Source of the DNA: Sisyra terminalis
Taxonomy: Eukaryota > Arthropoda > Insecta > Neuroptera > Sisyridae
Direction of reading: 5' to 3'
Assembly: GCA_958496175.1 (NCBI GenBank)
Contig: OY292276.1
Location: 49,923,080-49,987,079 of the forward strand
Length of the DNA stretch: 64,000 bases
Positions 25,213 through 38,045 of this stretch are shown piece after piece. The position numbers and the translations under genes are program-made. Within the stretch, counting starts at the first letter, position 1. Each line of letters starts with the position of its first letter. The notes below the pieces were generated by a model, which was not told where the DNA came from, made no database searches, and saw only the letters and a program-made list of their open reading frames with translations.

Positions 25213-25437
25213 AGCTCAAGTGTACTTTAGCACACCCACAATCTGGCAACGTTGCACTTTCGACTTTGTTTTTAATTTAATTCGCGATTAAATCGGTCCA
25301 TAATAAAATTTTAGCCACAAAAGAGAGAATTATACCATATTAGAATTGAATTAACAAAAATATCGCGAATTAAATTAAAAACAAAGTCGAAAATGCAACG
25401 TTGCCAGATTGTGGGTAAGCTAAAGTACACTTGAGCC
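25213..25437. mobile_element. Palindromic MITE, GGCAACGTTGC family, copy 2 (225 bp)
   Basis: Flanked by perfect 8-bp direct repeats GAAATGAA (25205-25212, 25438-25445). Arms run from AGCTCAAGTGTACTTTAGC on the left to GCTAAAGTACACTTGAGCC on the right, continuing through AATCTGGCAACGTTGC. The 8-bp duplication points to a hAT-type mobiliser. The same length and interior as the copy at 58970-59194 confirm the unit. Confidence 0.88.
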
Positions 25438-25742
25438 GAAATGAATGCCATAACTTTATTGTACAATGCAGAACTGTAATTAGTGTAAAAATTTGAGAAA
25501 TCCCAATACTACCGCATAGTATTGAAAAGCGTTAAGCGGGGTCATACTGTATTCCAAAAAAATTGCTCTTTCCATGAACTGATTACCACTGTACTGTAAG
25601 GTGGACCAAAAAAACTTTATTTTTTTTTCCTTTGATATCATGAAAATTTCATTTGGAATGACGAAAAAAAATTCTGGTATAGTTTGAGATCTTAATAATA
25701 ATATTAAAAGATGTCGATTTGAGATTTTTAATTTCCCATTTA

Positions 25743-27233
25743 ATATTATTATTTATTTTAATTCCAGCATGCATTCTATAGAGATGTTCTGTACATAGAA
25801 CTAGAATATTACATTACAATTGCATATATAATATTTACAACAGAATACATTATAATTATATAATGAATTATTGGTTAAAGAAATTTACCAATAAAGTAAA
25901 TAATATAATTTAATTGAAAATTATGTTAATGACTAGTCACTGAAACTACCAATTGAGCTTATAAATATTTTCTTCAATTGTTTTAGCTTAAAATTAAGAG
26001 TTTTAAGGTGGTTAGGTAACTTATTAAAATATTTTATTGCAACAAGATAAGGATTCTTAGTGCTAATAGTTATTTTTAGTTTTTGGCAGCGTTAATAAAT
26101 TAGATATAGTTTCAGCACACTTATTATTATATTCTTCTTTACACTCACTATAGTAATATGATAAAGCACTGATAATAAATGATTCCCTGATACCAAGGGG
26201 TACATCAACAATATTACGTGAAGTGAAATAATTAATAAAACGATTTTGGATACTAGTTAATAGCCTAATGCTATTTTTATGTCCCATCCCATGCAATTAT
26301 GCCATAGTTGATTATGTTTTCAAATAACCCATGTTAAATAGTTTTTAATACCAAGGAACTAATGCATTTGCTCTATTTAAAGAATAAGAATGAAAAGTAC
26401 CTTATTTTTTTGGTTAATTCATAGACATGTGAGTTCCATTTCATGTGCGCATCGAAAATTAGTCCCAGATACTTACAATTATCTACTCTTTTAAGTTCAA
26501 CATTATTTATTTTAAGGTGGAAATTATCAGGAATACTATCAATGTAACTACCAAACATAATATACCTGGACTTATCTATGTTAAGGGACAAATGATTTTC
26601 TCTTAACCAATAGTCAATTTTGATTAACCATTGAGTTAAAATAAGGTTGACTTCAGCCCACGTATTGCCAGAGCAGCGTATTACTGTATCATCCGCATAT
26701 GAAATTAGAGCCCCATTAGGTAGACAATTAAAAATATCATCAATATATAAAATGAAGAGTAGTGGACCCAGAATTGTCCCTTGAAGAACACCTACTTTAA
26801 CAGTATTAGTCTTACTATTACTATTAGTGATAATAACACGTTGTTCTCTACTAGTTAAATAGTTCTCGAGTAGTTTATGAGAGATACCTCTAATACCACG
26901 TCTCTAAAGTTTATCTAATAAAATTTTGTGATTTACGGTGTCGAAAGTCTTTGCTAGGTCTAGAAAAACTGTAGGTATATTTTTATTAATATTATATGTA
27001 TAATTCGAAGTAATTGCAAGAGCTTCGCTAGTACCACTGTTTTTAACGAAGCCAAACTGAAAATCAGAAATTAATTTATTTTTATCCCAAAAATTATAGA
27101 GTTTATTGAAGATAACTATCTCAAAAATTTTAGCTAAGATAGAAATAAGCGAAATAGGTCTGTAGTTTGTAGTTAAATGTTTATCTCCAATTTTATGTAT
27201 AGGTATTATATCCGCTTTTTTCAAAGCTGTAGG
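25743..27233 (-). mobile_element. 5'-truncated non-LTR retrotransposon (jockey/CR1-like)
   Basis: The insertion is bounded by a 7-bp direct repeat CCATTTA (25736-25742 and 27234-27240) inside the left arm of the fold-back element. Read on the minus strand it begins within the reverse transcriptase domain and ends in an AT-rich TAAATAATAATATT-like tail at low coordinates. Truncation within the RT domain is the usual outcome of incomplete target-primed reverse transcription. Confidence 0.8.
26063..27233 (-). pseudogene. Non-LTR reverse transcriptase fragment
   Basis: On the minus strand the frame gives, in order, KKADIIPIHKIGDKH, NYRPISLIS (RT block 1-2), FGFVKNSGTSEAL, TVFLDLAKTFDTVNH (first catalytic Asp region), VLQGTILGPLLF, then YADD near 26688-26699 (catalytic pair), and LGLIFDAHMKWNSH in the thumb region. 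These are standard landmarks of jockey/CR1-type LINE reverse transcriptases. One in-frame TAG (about 26904) interrupts the frame just after DKL where the family has a sense codon, and later stops break the C-terminus. The endonuclease domain is absent because of 5' truncation. Relatively young but inactive. Confidence 0.9.
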
Positions 27234-27837
27234 CCATTTAAATAACAAGATTTTTTAAAATTTTATTTGGATCTTTAATACACTTGAACAAATAAGTTGT
27301 CTAGTAAAACCGAAAACTTATTCTTGTAGGAAATTTAACGATCTACAAACAAAGTTTGAAATGATTTTTTGCTAGGTCGACTCTTTCCGAAGTTATTCGA
27401 GGTTAAAGTTAAAAGTTAAAGAAGTTATCAATTTGTTTTGTAAAATAAGTATTAAAAAAATTGTTTTTCTCACAATATTTTGTAAAAATTTTATTGCTCT
27501 ACCAAAAACATTCGATAAATTTAACGAAAAAAATATATTTTATATTTTTGAGCCATTATTTTAGGATTGATTGTAAACTTATTATAAAAAGTACCTTTTA
27601 CGATTTAAGGTTGGACTTTAACCTCGAATAACTTTTGAAAGAGTTGACTTAGCGTAAAATTATTATGAGCCTTTTTTGTAGATCGTTAAATTTTCTACAA
27701 GAATAAATATTTGATTTTACTAAACAATTATTCGTTCAAATGCATTAAAAGTTCAAACAAAATAAGAAAAAAGCTCCTATGTTATTTAAATGGGAAATTA
27801 AAAATCTCAACTCGCCACCTCTTAATATTAATATTAA

Positions 27838-27975
27838 GTAAAAGGATAAATCAGGATGTGGTAGACCAAACAAGTTAGCAGTAACTAAGCTAATTTGTTT
27901 GGTCTACCACATCCTGATTTGACCTTTGTTTTATACATCGATTTAGGCCTGAAAAAATGGAAATTAATTTTAAGA
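27838..27975. repeat. Palindromic hairpin unit (TCAGGATGTGGTAG family)
   Basis: A near-perfect inverted repeat pairs ATCAGGATGTGGTAGACCAA with TTGGTCTACCACATCCTGAT around a loop of about 25 bp, followed by a shared tail (CGATTTA.GCCTGAAAAAATGG). The same hairpin plus tail occurs at 46078-46215 and its duplicate at 49545-49682. The transposition mechanism is unknown. Confidence 0.8.
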
Positions 27976-28074
27976 GCTTAAACTTAACCAGATTTTCTTT
28001 AGTCATTTTGAACGATATTTTCATGGTGCCTAAAAAAAATTAAAAGTTTTTTTTTGGCTCGCCTTATTGTACTG

Positions 28075-29841
28075 TACCACTGTACCACACTGCACAGATA
28101 GTGCATTAATCTATAGAAAAAAAAAAAAGATTTGTAAAAATCACAAGTAAACGAACTCACGGGGACTTTTCCAGCTATGTTTTATGGTGTTCACTATTCA
28201 ATGAAGCAATATACTAAAATATCAATTTAACAAATCACCTAAAGTTTTCGAATGTTCCATTAACGCTTTAGCTAGGATGTGGGATAATTTCACATAATTT
28301 GTGATTAATTTAGTGCAAAATTTTTATTGCTTACTAATTAGTTTAATACCTTAAAAATATTAATCTTTTCCGATTTAAAAGAAGTCAATAAAATCGCGAC
28401 AATTAGCCAATGGGAATTACAATGGGATATCAAAATCTATTTAGGCTGAACTTCAAGAGAATTCTAAAAGAAATCTCTTCAGAAATATGCATTATACTTA
28501 ATGATTTTTAAAAACCTTAAATAGAAATCAATCTTAAAAGAAAAGTAGTTTTCTTATGATAATACGGCATATATTGTAAAACCGTATGACGTTAAATAAT
28601 TACACTTAAGTTTTTTGCCAATAAAATATACAAAAGTTTTCAATTCTTCTTATTGAAAAGGTATTGATATAGAAAATATGTGTGCCATAAAATCGTTCCA
28701 CCATATGTTATATATGTATAGGAAAGCGATGTTACCTACTCTTTATTGTTGATGGACAAATTTACAATTGGTTTTAATTTCAAAGCGTAATAGAGACAAG
28801 TCATGTCATTATTTCGAATATTTTGACTGAGAATATTTTTTGCGATGACGTTACAGTATTTTTTTTTTCAATGTTTGGGCGGACAAGTTCACGAGCCATG
28901 AGAGAAGCAAGTATATGACGGCCAACGCAAAAATACTTCCAGAAAAAGCCCGTTGTATTGAAAAAATACTTATTTTTTTTCCACATTTTAAGTTTTATAG
29001 TTATTGTCTCCAAAAATTTATTTTCGAACATTTGCTTATAAATAAAATTTTGGTTACATGTAATTCACAAATGATATAGGATAATCGTTAGTCCATTGAC
29101 CAATTTGAAGCACCATAAGTTGAGAATCGAGAAGAAAGAAACCCTCGTAAAAATGCAAAGTGTAGCATAAATTTTAATAAATTTAATAAAGGGAAAATGT
29201 TTTGTTTCTTAAATAATTATAAACTATAATAACTATTCTGCAAGGTTATCAAATTAATAATTAATATATTTGGCTTAGATTATCTTTCCCAATTACAATA
29301 ACGACCTTTAAAAACCTGTATTTTCCGGCAGGTTCTTTAGAAAACTAAGAAAGTGTAAAAAAGGCCACTCTTCAATGTGTGGTTTAATTACAGTAAACGT
29401 AGTAGTGAAATGAAATAAAAACTGACATATTATTCAAGTATATGCCATCTTTCAATATAAATAATATCTAATAGTGTTAAAATTTTATTTAATTTTTTTA
29501 AGAATTATATTTTACATTGTTTATAATTTCCCAATTGCTAAAGTTTTTGTCTAATTTTGGTTTGGTATTTTCCCGTTGACGTGGATAAAAAACAAGGATA
29601 AAACAAGTTCTTCTGTATAAAATGTGATGTAAAACCACTGAGCTTTGGAACTATCAATTATATCGAATTTAAAAAAGCTCTTCTTCTGTATTTCAAGGCG
29701 AATAAAAATCCTGATATTCAATTTTTTTTTCTCGATTACTATAAACTTTATTCGATCTAATTTTATCGTATTTGCCTTATTGAAACATAAAGTATTCGAA
29801 TTATTGTGTATTAAAGACGCCATAGTTCACGTAAGAAAAGC
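28075..29841. other. AT-rich DNA, nothing recognised
   Basis: No gene or structured repeat is recognised. Confidence 0.55.
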
Positions 29842-30157
29842 GATGAAAATGGGAGAACACTTTTCTCAGTAACCACTTGACAGATTTTAATAAAACTTGA
29901 TACATTTTACTTATTGTTTTATGTTATATTCTGTACAATATTCCAACCAGTAAGTTCCCTTATTTACTTTGCAAAATTTAGCATAGCTTTGAGTTGTTCC
30001 TTCTTTGGTGAAAGGTACCCCAAGAAGACCTATTTTTGTGGTACATTTTTGCTCCTCCAAAAAATTAGTACTCAATAAATGTTATAGTAAGTAAAATGCA
30101 ACAAATTATTAAAATCAGTCCAGTAGGTTGCCGCAAAAAGTGATCTCCCATTTTGAG
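29842..30157. repeat. Fold-back repeat, about 85-bp arms
   Basis: The left arm (GATGAAAATGGGAGAACACT, continuing to about 29925) is inverted at about 30070-30157 (ending AGTGATCTCCCATTTTGAG), with perhaps one mismatch in five. A 140-bp spacer separates the arms. It may be an old MITE; no target duplication was found. Confidence 0.65.
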
Positions 30158-31229
30158 AAAAATACACTTAAAACTGTTAAGCATTATATTTTTACGTGAA
30201 AAGGATATGTTATAAAGTCTTTTTTTCGAACATTTAAAAAAATATTTAATGATTATCATTGATATGATAAGTATATGAAAGAAAAGCACTGGCGTATTTA
30301 GTGTGGGACCAGAAGGGCACGTGTCCTAAACCTCATTTATTCGGGATGCAAAGTATTTTTCCTATTATTTTAGTTGTATAAGTTTTAGTACAAGTTTTAG
30401 TTAATTAAGTTTGAAATTAAACTTTCCTACTTGAGTCAATTGTACTTCTTAGCCATGTTTAGTATAAAGCAGCGTTTCTAAAACTGTGAGTTTGGATTTT
30501 AATTGAAGTTTTGAAACCTGCATCAAATTAATCACCAAAAATTGGTTTATAATGAAAAATTTTCACAAAATTAATCGGGAGAAACCAAAATTTAGTAGTA
30601 AAAGAATTGTATTCTATGAGGATATCTTCAGACTTCAGATGTCTTTGATTACCGGACAAAAGCTCCCGGTGTTTGGTCGAGAAGTTTTTATTCAATCAAT
30701 TTATAATTTGGGGTAATAACCAAGGATTATCATCCGTGGCAAACGTTCTTAATTGCATAAAACTGATTTAAATTGATGCATGCAAGAATGATGTATCCTG
30801 ATTTTTTTTTACAAAGTTCCTTGTCATAAATTTAAAAAAAAAATAATCAAGTTAATTATTTAAATCTACAAAAAATTATTTACCAGCAAGTACTGTGGGA
30901 ATTCCTCAAAATTGTAAAACGTATTTTGCACTGCAGGAGACAGAAAGGTGTACTTTTAAATTTAATACGTTTGTAGGTTCATTTGTGCATACATTATTAT
31001 ATTACAATAGGTTGGAGAAAAAGAAATGAATTAGTTTTACGTCCATTTCATTGCTTCATTTAACGTGGTAACAATCATTCCATTAAATTCAAATATATCC
31101 ATATTTTTTTTTCAATTACTCATTGCCATTTTAAAGAATTTTTTTTGATCCTTCTTTTCCAAAATAAATATTCCCTATCAGCAAAAAAATAAGTTACCAA
31201 ATTTTCACAAGTACCTATCTCTTAAAATC
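30158..31229. other. AT-rich DNA, nothing recognised
   Basis: A CAGCGTTTCTAAAACTGTG sequence near 30473 resembles a solitary hAT end, but no partner end was found. Otherwise featureless. Confidence 0.5.
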
Positions 31230-31990
31230 AGTTTTACAGGATCAAGAGTGTTTTCTATGGAAAAAACAGATGACAATCGCTTGAAACATGTCTGAAGTAT
31301 AAATTAGATGGAGAAAAATCTCTTTACCACCTTCTAGAACTTTTGCAGGTCGTCAAAATCATATGAAATCCTAGTGGTATACAATATATCTTCTACGACT
31401 TAACTTTGGTCTCTTCTGGTCAATTACTGTTAAATCTGGCCCGATTTCGGAAACAAAAGGTTTAAAATATACTTTTAACTACTAACTAAACAACAACTCG
31501 TGGTACATGGTGGTATGTTATATGCTATCTTTACAGTTCTGTCATACACATAATAAAATCTTCTAGACCGTTTATCCTTGTTTGGTTACCATTTGGGTCA
31601 CTCTACCAGCCTTCAATGGTTAATATTTTCGATCAATATTTCTGTATGGGATCCATTTGTCATAGTCTGCCACTACTTAGTTTTCTTAAAAAAGTTTTAA
31701 TTTTACTTCTTTCGTCAAATATTTGCAGAAGAAAATATGATTCACCAAGTTTCTGCATCAATTTTTGCGATTCCCAAATACCACGCGTTTTCTTGAGGTT
31801 CCTCTTATGAAAATGATTTAAAATTGTCTTATAATCAATTTTCGGTTCTTGGACAATACAATGCCAGTATTTAGCCCAACCAATTTTGATAATTTCGAAT
31901 TTATCAGCCGATATTTTCGGCAATAGATCTTCCAGACTGGAATACTTTTTGACATTGAACTTATTAAAATAAAATAGATCAAATTGAAAT
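31230..31990 (-). pseudogene. Degraded mariner-family transposase
   Basis: On the minus strand, diverged segments follow the order of a mariner transposase. KTILNHFHKRNLKKTRGIWE corresponds to the second helix-turn-helix and linker (usual form TVLNHLxKAGYKKKLDxWVPHEL). FLRKLSSG corresponds to the region before the first catalytic Asp. IDQKRPKL, YHQD (with an in-frame stop) and YTSDMF correspond to the second and third catalytic regions. The D of the conserved TGDE motif is not preserved, and many stops and frameshifts are present. It is more diverged than the copies at 22026 and 16252. Confidence 0.7.
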
Positions 31991-34900
31991 TACATTTGGC
32001 TGGTTATTACATTAATTCATGATTTTAGTCAACTGACTTTTATTTTTACCTTATGGTAATTGAAGACTGACAAGGTATCAATTTTTTGAAGTGTGGGCAA
32101 ATGCAATGGCCAGAATCTATTAATGGATACATTGAAGAAGAAGAAAATCAATTTTTTTATGGTCATTCCTATCTTTGACATAGTTTTTCTCACAACTGAA
32201 TAAATAAATCACCACGGTGGCCATACGAAATGATAAATACATATTTTTTTCATTACAACGAATAAAATGCATTCCTTTAGCAGCAAAACAATACCAGGCA
32301 AAGGCTCATAGAAAAAAATTCTGACAAAATAAAGATTGACTTTTTCCTCCACTTAATTTTTACATAATTTTTTTAAGTATTTTACGAAGTGGTGCAACTT
32401 TGATGCTTGTTTAAGGCACCATTTCTGATTGATACACTCCTGAAGATATAATAAACGCGGTCCCACTAGAACTTCAAATGTAGGAACCTAATTAATAATA
32501 AAATATAAATTCGTAAGAAATATTAAATTGTCAATGCCTATCCTACTTTGCGAACGCCCATAGCACTAATTAAACATCCATAAAATATAACAAAAATAAA
32601 ATCCTACTGCTAATGATTTTTATAAGTGCAATTAATCATTCGAAATAAAGTTATAAAACGATCAATCCATTAAATAGTGCAAACATTTGCCCAATAGTAA
32701 AGCCATACAAAAATGGTAATAAACTGAAACTTTTCATAGAGGGTGATTTGTTGTATATCATTTAATTTTCAAATCAATGAATCACAACTAATTGGAAATG
32801 AATTACAGTGCTTATGACCTAGTTAAAACAACTTTTGATTATGGTTTGTGAACAACTACTGTAATTGTTCGAAGAAATTGAAGCCTTGAAATATTTTCGA
32901 TTAAAAATTTTATATGAAAAGACCATTTTTTTTCCTTCATAAATTGTTTGTAAGATCTGTAGGTTTTATTGACATAAAATTTCAATTGATCATAAGCATA
33001 AAATAATTTAATTGATTTCTGATTTAGAATTTAATAGTTGTTAAGTCATAAAATTAATTTGCTAATTGAAATGTGCTTTATAGTTATGAGTAGAAAATCA
33101 TTGGGTAATGGTTATTTTTTTTTCTGTGCAGTTGAATGAACTGATTTAAATCTTATTCTACAATGGTTTTTTGTTGGTTTTATGAAGTAAAAAATCCGAA
33201 TGATATTTTGATTGATAAAAGTCGTTCTATTCAACCAGTTGCACTGGTGCCTTTTTTTAGAAATGACATGAATTTCAATTGGATAAGATCACGAAATTTC
33301 ATTTTGTGAATCGAAAAATAATTCAACAGTAGCCAAGATTGGCCAAGTTGATATTGTCTTCGTTTTGAAAGTTTATAAAATATAAGCCTTCCTATTTACG
33401 ACCTTATCGTATTTGAATTTAAATTTCGCTGAAATGCACTAGTTTTAATCTGTTTATTTTGTTTAATTTATCATCCCCTGTTTTGGATATGAACAGTGGA
33501 AATATTGCGTGTATTTTCCTTTGAATCAAAACGCACGTGCTTTGGCTCAAATTTCAATCAAATTTTGGTGGGAAATTGAAATAAAATTTCCATTTAGATA
33601 ACATATGTGTAATTTGATATGACGTGATATTTTTGTGGGAAAAATATTTTAAAATTTATTTTATGATTTTGTTGGTGATTTCGCACATTTCTCATGTAGG
33701 TTTCAACCTGTATGGTACACTGTAAAAAGAGCGTACTAATCTCAATCGTTTTTCGTTTGGTTAAAACCAGCTGTAAGGTTGGATACGGCGAAATGCGCAT
33801 GATCTTTAAATCTTGCGCTATACGATTTTCAAAATGTTTCTTGGGCCAAAAAACATTCAGTTGAGTGGAGAATTTAGCGACGTTAAGTCAACTTCGATTT
33901 ATTTGTACGAAATCACCATCATATTTATTTCAAACAATATATAAACTTGATTAAAAATTTGGATACTTCTTTCAAACATAACTATACTTAATTCAAATAT
34001 AAACGAAATTGAATGAATAATTTTATATATTTGGTTTAATTCGCATAGATATTTCAACCAAAAAAAAATAGTTTCAATTAAATTTTATTTAAAATTAACA
34101 ATATACTTGGCTAGAGAGTAGGTATAATTTATTAAATAAAGGCTGATTTGGTTTTCATTTTATATATTTTATTAAGAACAAATGTACATAATTATAACAT
34201 ATTTTTAAACAAAACAAAATATGTAAACTTAAATTATTTAATTAAAAATTTAAGTCCGTACTTTATTTAAGAACTTTAAAAACCCCTAGCCCATACTATA
34301 AAAAATACAAATAATCATTTATTAGAATAAAATAAAATATATTATTATAAATATAACTTACTTTAATATGAACAGCAAATCCTCGCTGGCTTTCTTTTGA
34401 CGTAGTTTTCCAATAATTTTTTTGTTTGATTGATACACCGGCTCGTGGAGAAACAATAAAAGTTTATAAACATATAAATATTTTAATTTTTAAAAAAATA
34501 ATATACAAATCTCAAAAACTATCAATATGATCTTCGAACCTCCGACTCATTAAATATACTTTGACCGCGTCATCAGCCATTTTTATAAAATACAATACAT
34601 GTAATAATCGTTCAACACAAATTATCCGCTAAAATTTGTTTAATGAATATGAAAATATGTTATTACACTAATAATAATATTGTATACTTACAAGTTAAAA
34701 TGTTAAATGAAAAGCAAAATTCATAGGTTCAAATCGATAATACAGCTTAGAAAACACAGAGGTAAAATATAGAGGATTCATGTTTGATCCCGTATTCGAC
34801 TCGGTAATCCTATCTCTCTCCACTTTTTCACTTCAACGACCTAGGTTGGAGCGCGGTCGTTTCAAAATTTCAATATAATTTCTAATAAAATTAATGAATG

Positions 34901-36967
34901 ACAATTTGAAAACAAAAGAGAGAAGGAGAAGAAGGAATAATTTTTATTTATTGTCGATACTCTTGGATAGTATTTATATTTTCTAATAAACGGCATGAAC
35001 AGTAATTGACAATAGTGATCCAGCACTATAAGGAACTGTATTGAACATTTCATGTTATGCGCATGAGCAGCTTAGGTACACAAAGATAAAATCCCCTAAT
35101 TTTGATACGAAATGTGGAGGGGAGTTCACTCAACTACACTTACCATTGTTGTGAATGTATTTGACATTCTATTCAAATACGCGTTTTTCTTGACACAAGA
35201 AATATAAAATTCTTGATTCAAACCGTTTGGGATTGAATAAAGCGAAATAGATTTCACTAAAGGTAAATTAGTCAAACTCCTAAGGAATTCGACCTCAGAA
35301 TCAAATTTTTTACAGTGTAATAGTGTACTTATGTACGCTAGTGAGAAGGTATATTTATTTGTTGTAATTAAAAAAAATGTTTTTAATCCACTGCTCTAGC
35401 ATCTTCTGGTAGGATAACTTCAAAAAGGAAATAGAAAAAAAAAAAACTATTAAAACGATTTTTAAAGAAAATCGCGTCTTTTTGTAAACATATATTTCTA
35501 TGTAAATTTAACGAAGGAGTTATTAGGCATGAAATCAAAAACTCAGTTGGATATCTATTGTTAAATCTTTAAGCATGGCTTATTACAATAATAAATTCAA
35601 TGTGTTTTTAAAATGCATATCAATGTAATTATTCACATCTTCACAAAACAAATTACATTTGAATTAATATTAGGTAATTATGTCGCATTTATCTGAATTG
35701 ATTAATAGAATTGGGAATTTAAGCGGAACATGTCTGAGATTTACATCGAGAACTGAAAAAATAATATTATAAATTCAGATGAATTTTTCCCATTTAATAT
35801 AAACTTGATTTATATTGCTGTTGTATTGTTTAGATTTATGATAGAAATCTTCACTGAATAAGGATAAAGGAAATATATTTTGATTCCGCAACTGCAATTG
35901 AATCATCATGTAAATTTAACCAACGCCGATATTTCGACTTTTGGGCAATTTGTTGTGAAATATTGCACATACGTTGGACCTTAAATTTATTTGAGAAAAA
36001 TACAATTTGTCGAAACAATTAAATTTATGAACTCATAAATTTCTGTGTAACTTAATATAGTTGTCAAGGCTTACAAATACGGGATAAAAGGGAACAATTA
36101 AAATCGATGATGAAATTAAGAGAAAGTTATACACTTTTGATGAATTGCTTTTTCTTGGTGGATTGATCTAAGCCTCTATTGAGTTTTTATGTAAGAAGTT
36201 TAACTTGATTCTTGAAGAAGTTCCATATTTGTTGAAATGACTCACGGCTCTATATGCCGATTAGTACGTGAAATAATTTAAATTTATAAATATTATTTTA
36301 AATAATATAATCTGAAAAGAATTCATGACATTTTCAGATTACATGTGAAATATATTAATAAACTTTGATTATTTTTCTAAGCGTTTATTGGGAACAGTTA
36401 ATTAATACAAACGGTTTCAAGTTTCATGGCAAAAACTATTTCAAATTAACGACCCATGAATCAATAAATGATTCACAGAACTTAATCGATCATGTGAAAT
36501 TAATATTTTTTTCCCATAAAGTTGACAAGGTTTGGCAAATTTTTAATTAAGAATAAGAAACGGTGATCAATTAAGATGTTTCTTTTTTCGATAATGGTGC
36601 AATCAATTGGAATTTATTTTCTGGTTTTTGACGATTATTATGGGATGGAGAGTGTTAACAACGTGAAATATGTAGATGAGTAAAACAGAAGGTCATGGCC
36701 CCATGGTGCTTATTATTTCAATATTCTCATATTGAGTCATTAATTCGTTCGAAAGAAAAGGTGTGAAAATTTTAAAAGTGGCAAAAATTAGTACTTATGA
36801 CAAAAAATGATCGGAAAATATGCAATGAAATAACCCCAGTTATCTGAGTTATTTGTAATTTTGAGAATCTTGGAAAGACGTAAGCATATTAGATAAACCT
36901 ATAGTAAATACAATTTTTAATTCATCAAAGTATTGAAAGAAATTAAAAGCAAAGAAGACAGATATTG
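31991..36967. other. Repeat-poor AT-rich block, no gene recognised
   Basis: About 5 kb without an identified transposon, tandem duplication or coding region. Short open frames (33594-33800, 34862-35053, 36365-36550) show no family features. A stretch near 35366-35400 (ATGTTTTTAATCCACTGC) also occurs near 17082, so a small dispersed repeat may be present. The block could be ordinary intergenic sequence or contain cis-regulatory elements. Confidence 0.5.
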
Positions 36968-36972
36968 ATATT

Positions 36973-37556
36973 CAGAATATAACTTGTATAAATAAATTAG
37001 ATATCAGCATGTAAGGATCATAAGTTATAACTTCAGATGATTCCAATCCGTAATAGTGGAAGCTAAATACAAAGCTCTATGGAGTCAAAAAGTCATCCAA
37101 AACTATCAATAGCTAGGAATAAAAAAATAACGATAAACAGACAGAAAATCGAGCACATCTAAGATTTCCATTCTTTTATCTTTAAAGAAGAACCATCCGT
37201 CAACTGTAAAAATTGAACCAAATGTGCTTCTACTAAATTCGATAATAAGGATTTTTGTTCAAAAGTAGGGATAATCCAGAATATAACTTATATCTTGTTT
37301 AATAATAAATTAGATACCCATCAACATGTTAGGATCATAAGTTATAACTTCAGATGATTCCAATCCGTAACAGTGGAAGCTAAATACATAGCTTTATGAA
37401 GTCCCAAAGTCATTCAAAACTATCAATTGCTAGGAGTGAACAAATGGCAATAAACAGACGGAAAATCGAGCACATGTAAGATTTCCATTCTTTTATTTTA
37501 AAAGAAGAACCATCGGTCAACTGTAAAATTTAAACCAAATATGCTTCTACTAAATT
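36973..37556. repeat. Local tandem duplication, about 304-bp period
   Basis: Copies from 36973 and 37277 share CAGAATATAACTT, AGTTATAACTTCAGATGATT, CAGACRGAAAATCGAGCACAT (R = A/G) and the ending GCTTCTACTAAATTC. Divergence is low, suggesting a fairly recent duplication. It directly abuts the hAT-like fragment at 37590. Confidence 0.9.
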
Positions 37557-37589
37557 CATTGAAGTAATTCATTTTTATTTATCGATAAC

Positions 37590-38040
37590 AATAGTTTTTG
37601 TTCAAAGGACAATATTTTTTCACTATTTACATACGAATCTTCATTATCTTCGATAACTCTACCGAATTGTTCAGAATATGGATTGGTTTGTAGGTAAAAA
37701 AATCAAAGAAAATTTACTGTAAACTTGATCAAATTCGAGTTGGGAACTCTATTTTATTCTTTATTAATATCACTTTTAAAATCATTATAGTTATATAAAT
37801 ACCCAATGCCAATTTTTAATTCCAACTTTGAATTCATAGCTTAATTAAGCTCATTCGTTAGGGAGACATAAAAACAAAAATGTATACTGTTTTGCTTTGA
37901 TGGCGATCCTTGAACGTATAGTGGAAACAATTTAAAAAATTTCTAGTAATTACCGAACAAATGGTATATAAAACTTACGAATATCGGTATTACGCAATTA
38001 TACAAATAGCTCAAAATACTGGTATCACCGGCAAACCCAA
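37590..38040. mobile_element. One-ended copy of the hAT-like element at 7569-8525
   Basis: The segment aligns with 8065-8520, including the coding remnant (TTTTGTTCAAA, GATTNGTNGGTAAAAAA), the GGAGACATRAAAACA block and the GGTATT-rich right end. The left end is missing. The coding remnant is further decayed here. Confidence 0.7.
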
Positions 38041-38045
38041 TTGTA

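Larger units (their letters stand above)
25597..28066. mobile_element. Fold-back hAT-like element carrying nested insertions
   Basis: Long diverged inverted arms begin TAAGGTGGACCAAAAAAACT at the left and, reverse-complemented, TAAGGCGAGCCAAAAAAAAA at the right. Flanking 8-mers CTGTACTG and TTGTACTG match at 7 of 8. The left arm is split by a LINE fragment (25743-27233) and the right arm by a palindromic hairpin unit (27838-27975). Arm similarity resumes on both sides of each insertion, for example GAAATTTAACGATCTACAAA at 27330 mirrored near 27680. This gives a clear order: fold-back first, LINE and hairpin later. Confidence 0.75.

Noticed and set aside
30473..30495. CAGCGTTTCTAAAACTGTG as a hAT end
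   Set aside because: No inverted partner or target duplication was found within several kilobases.
34721..34740. GGTTCAAATCG as a tRNA B-box
   Set aside because: No A-box or cloverleaf can be folded upstream; no tRNA gene is visible anywhere in the window.
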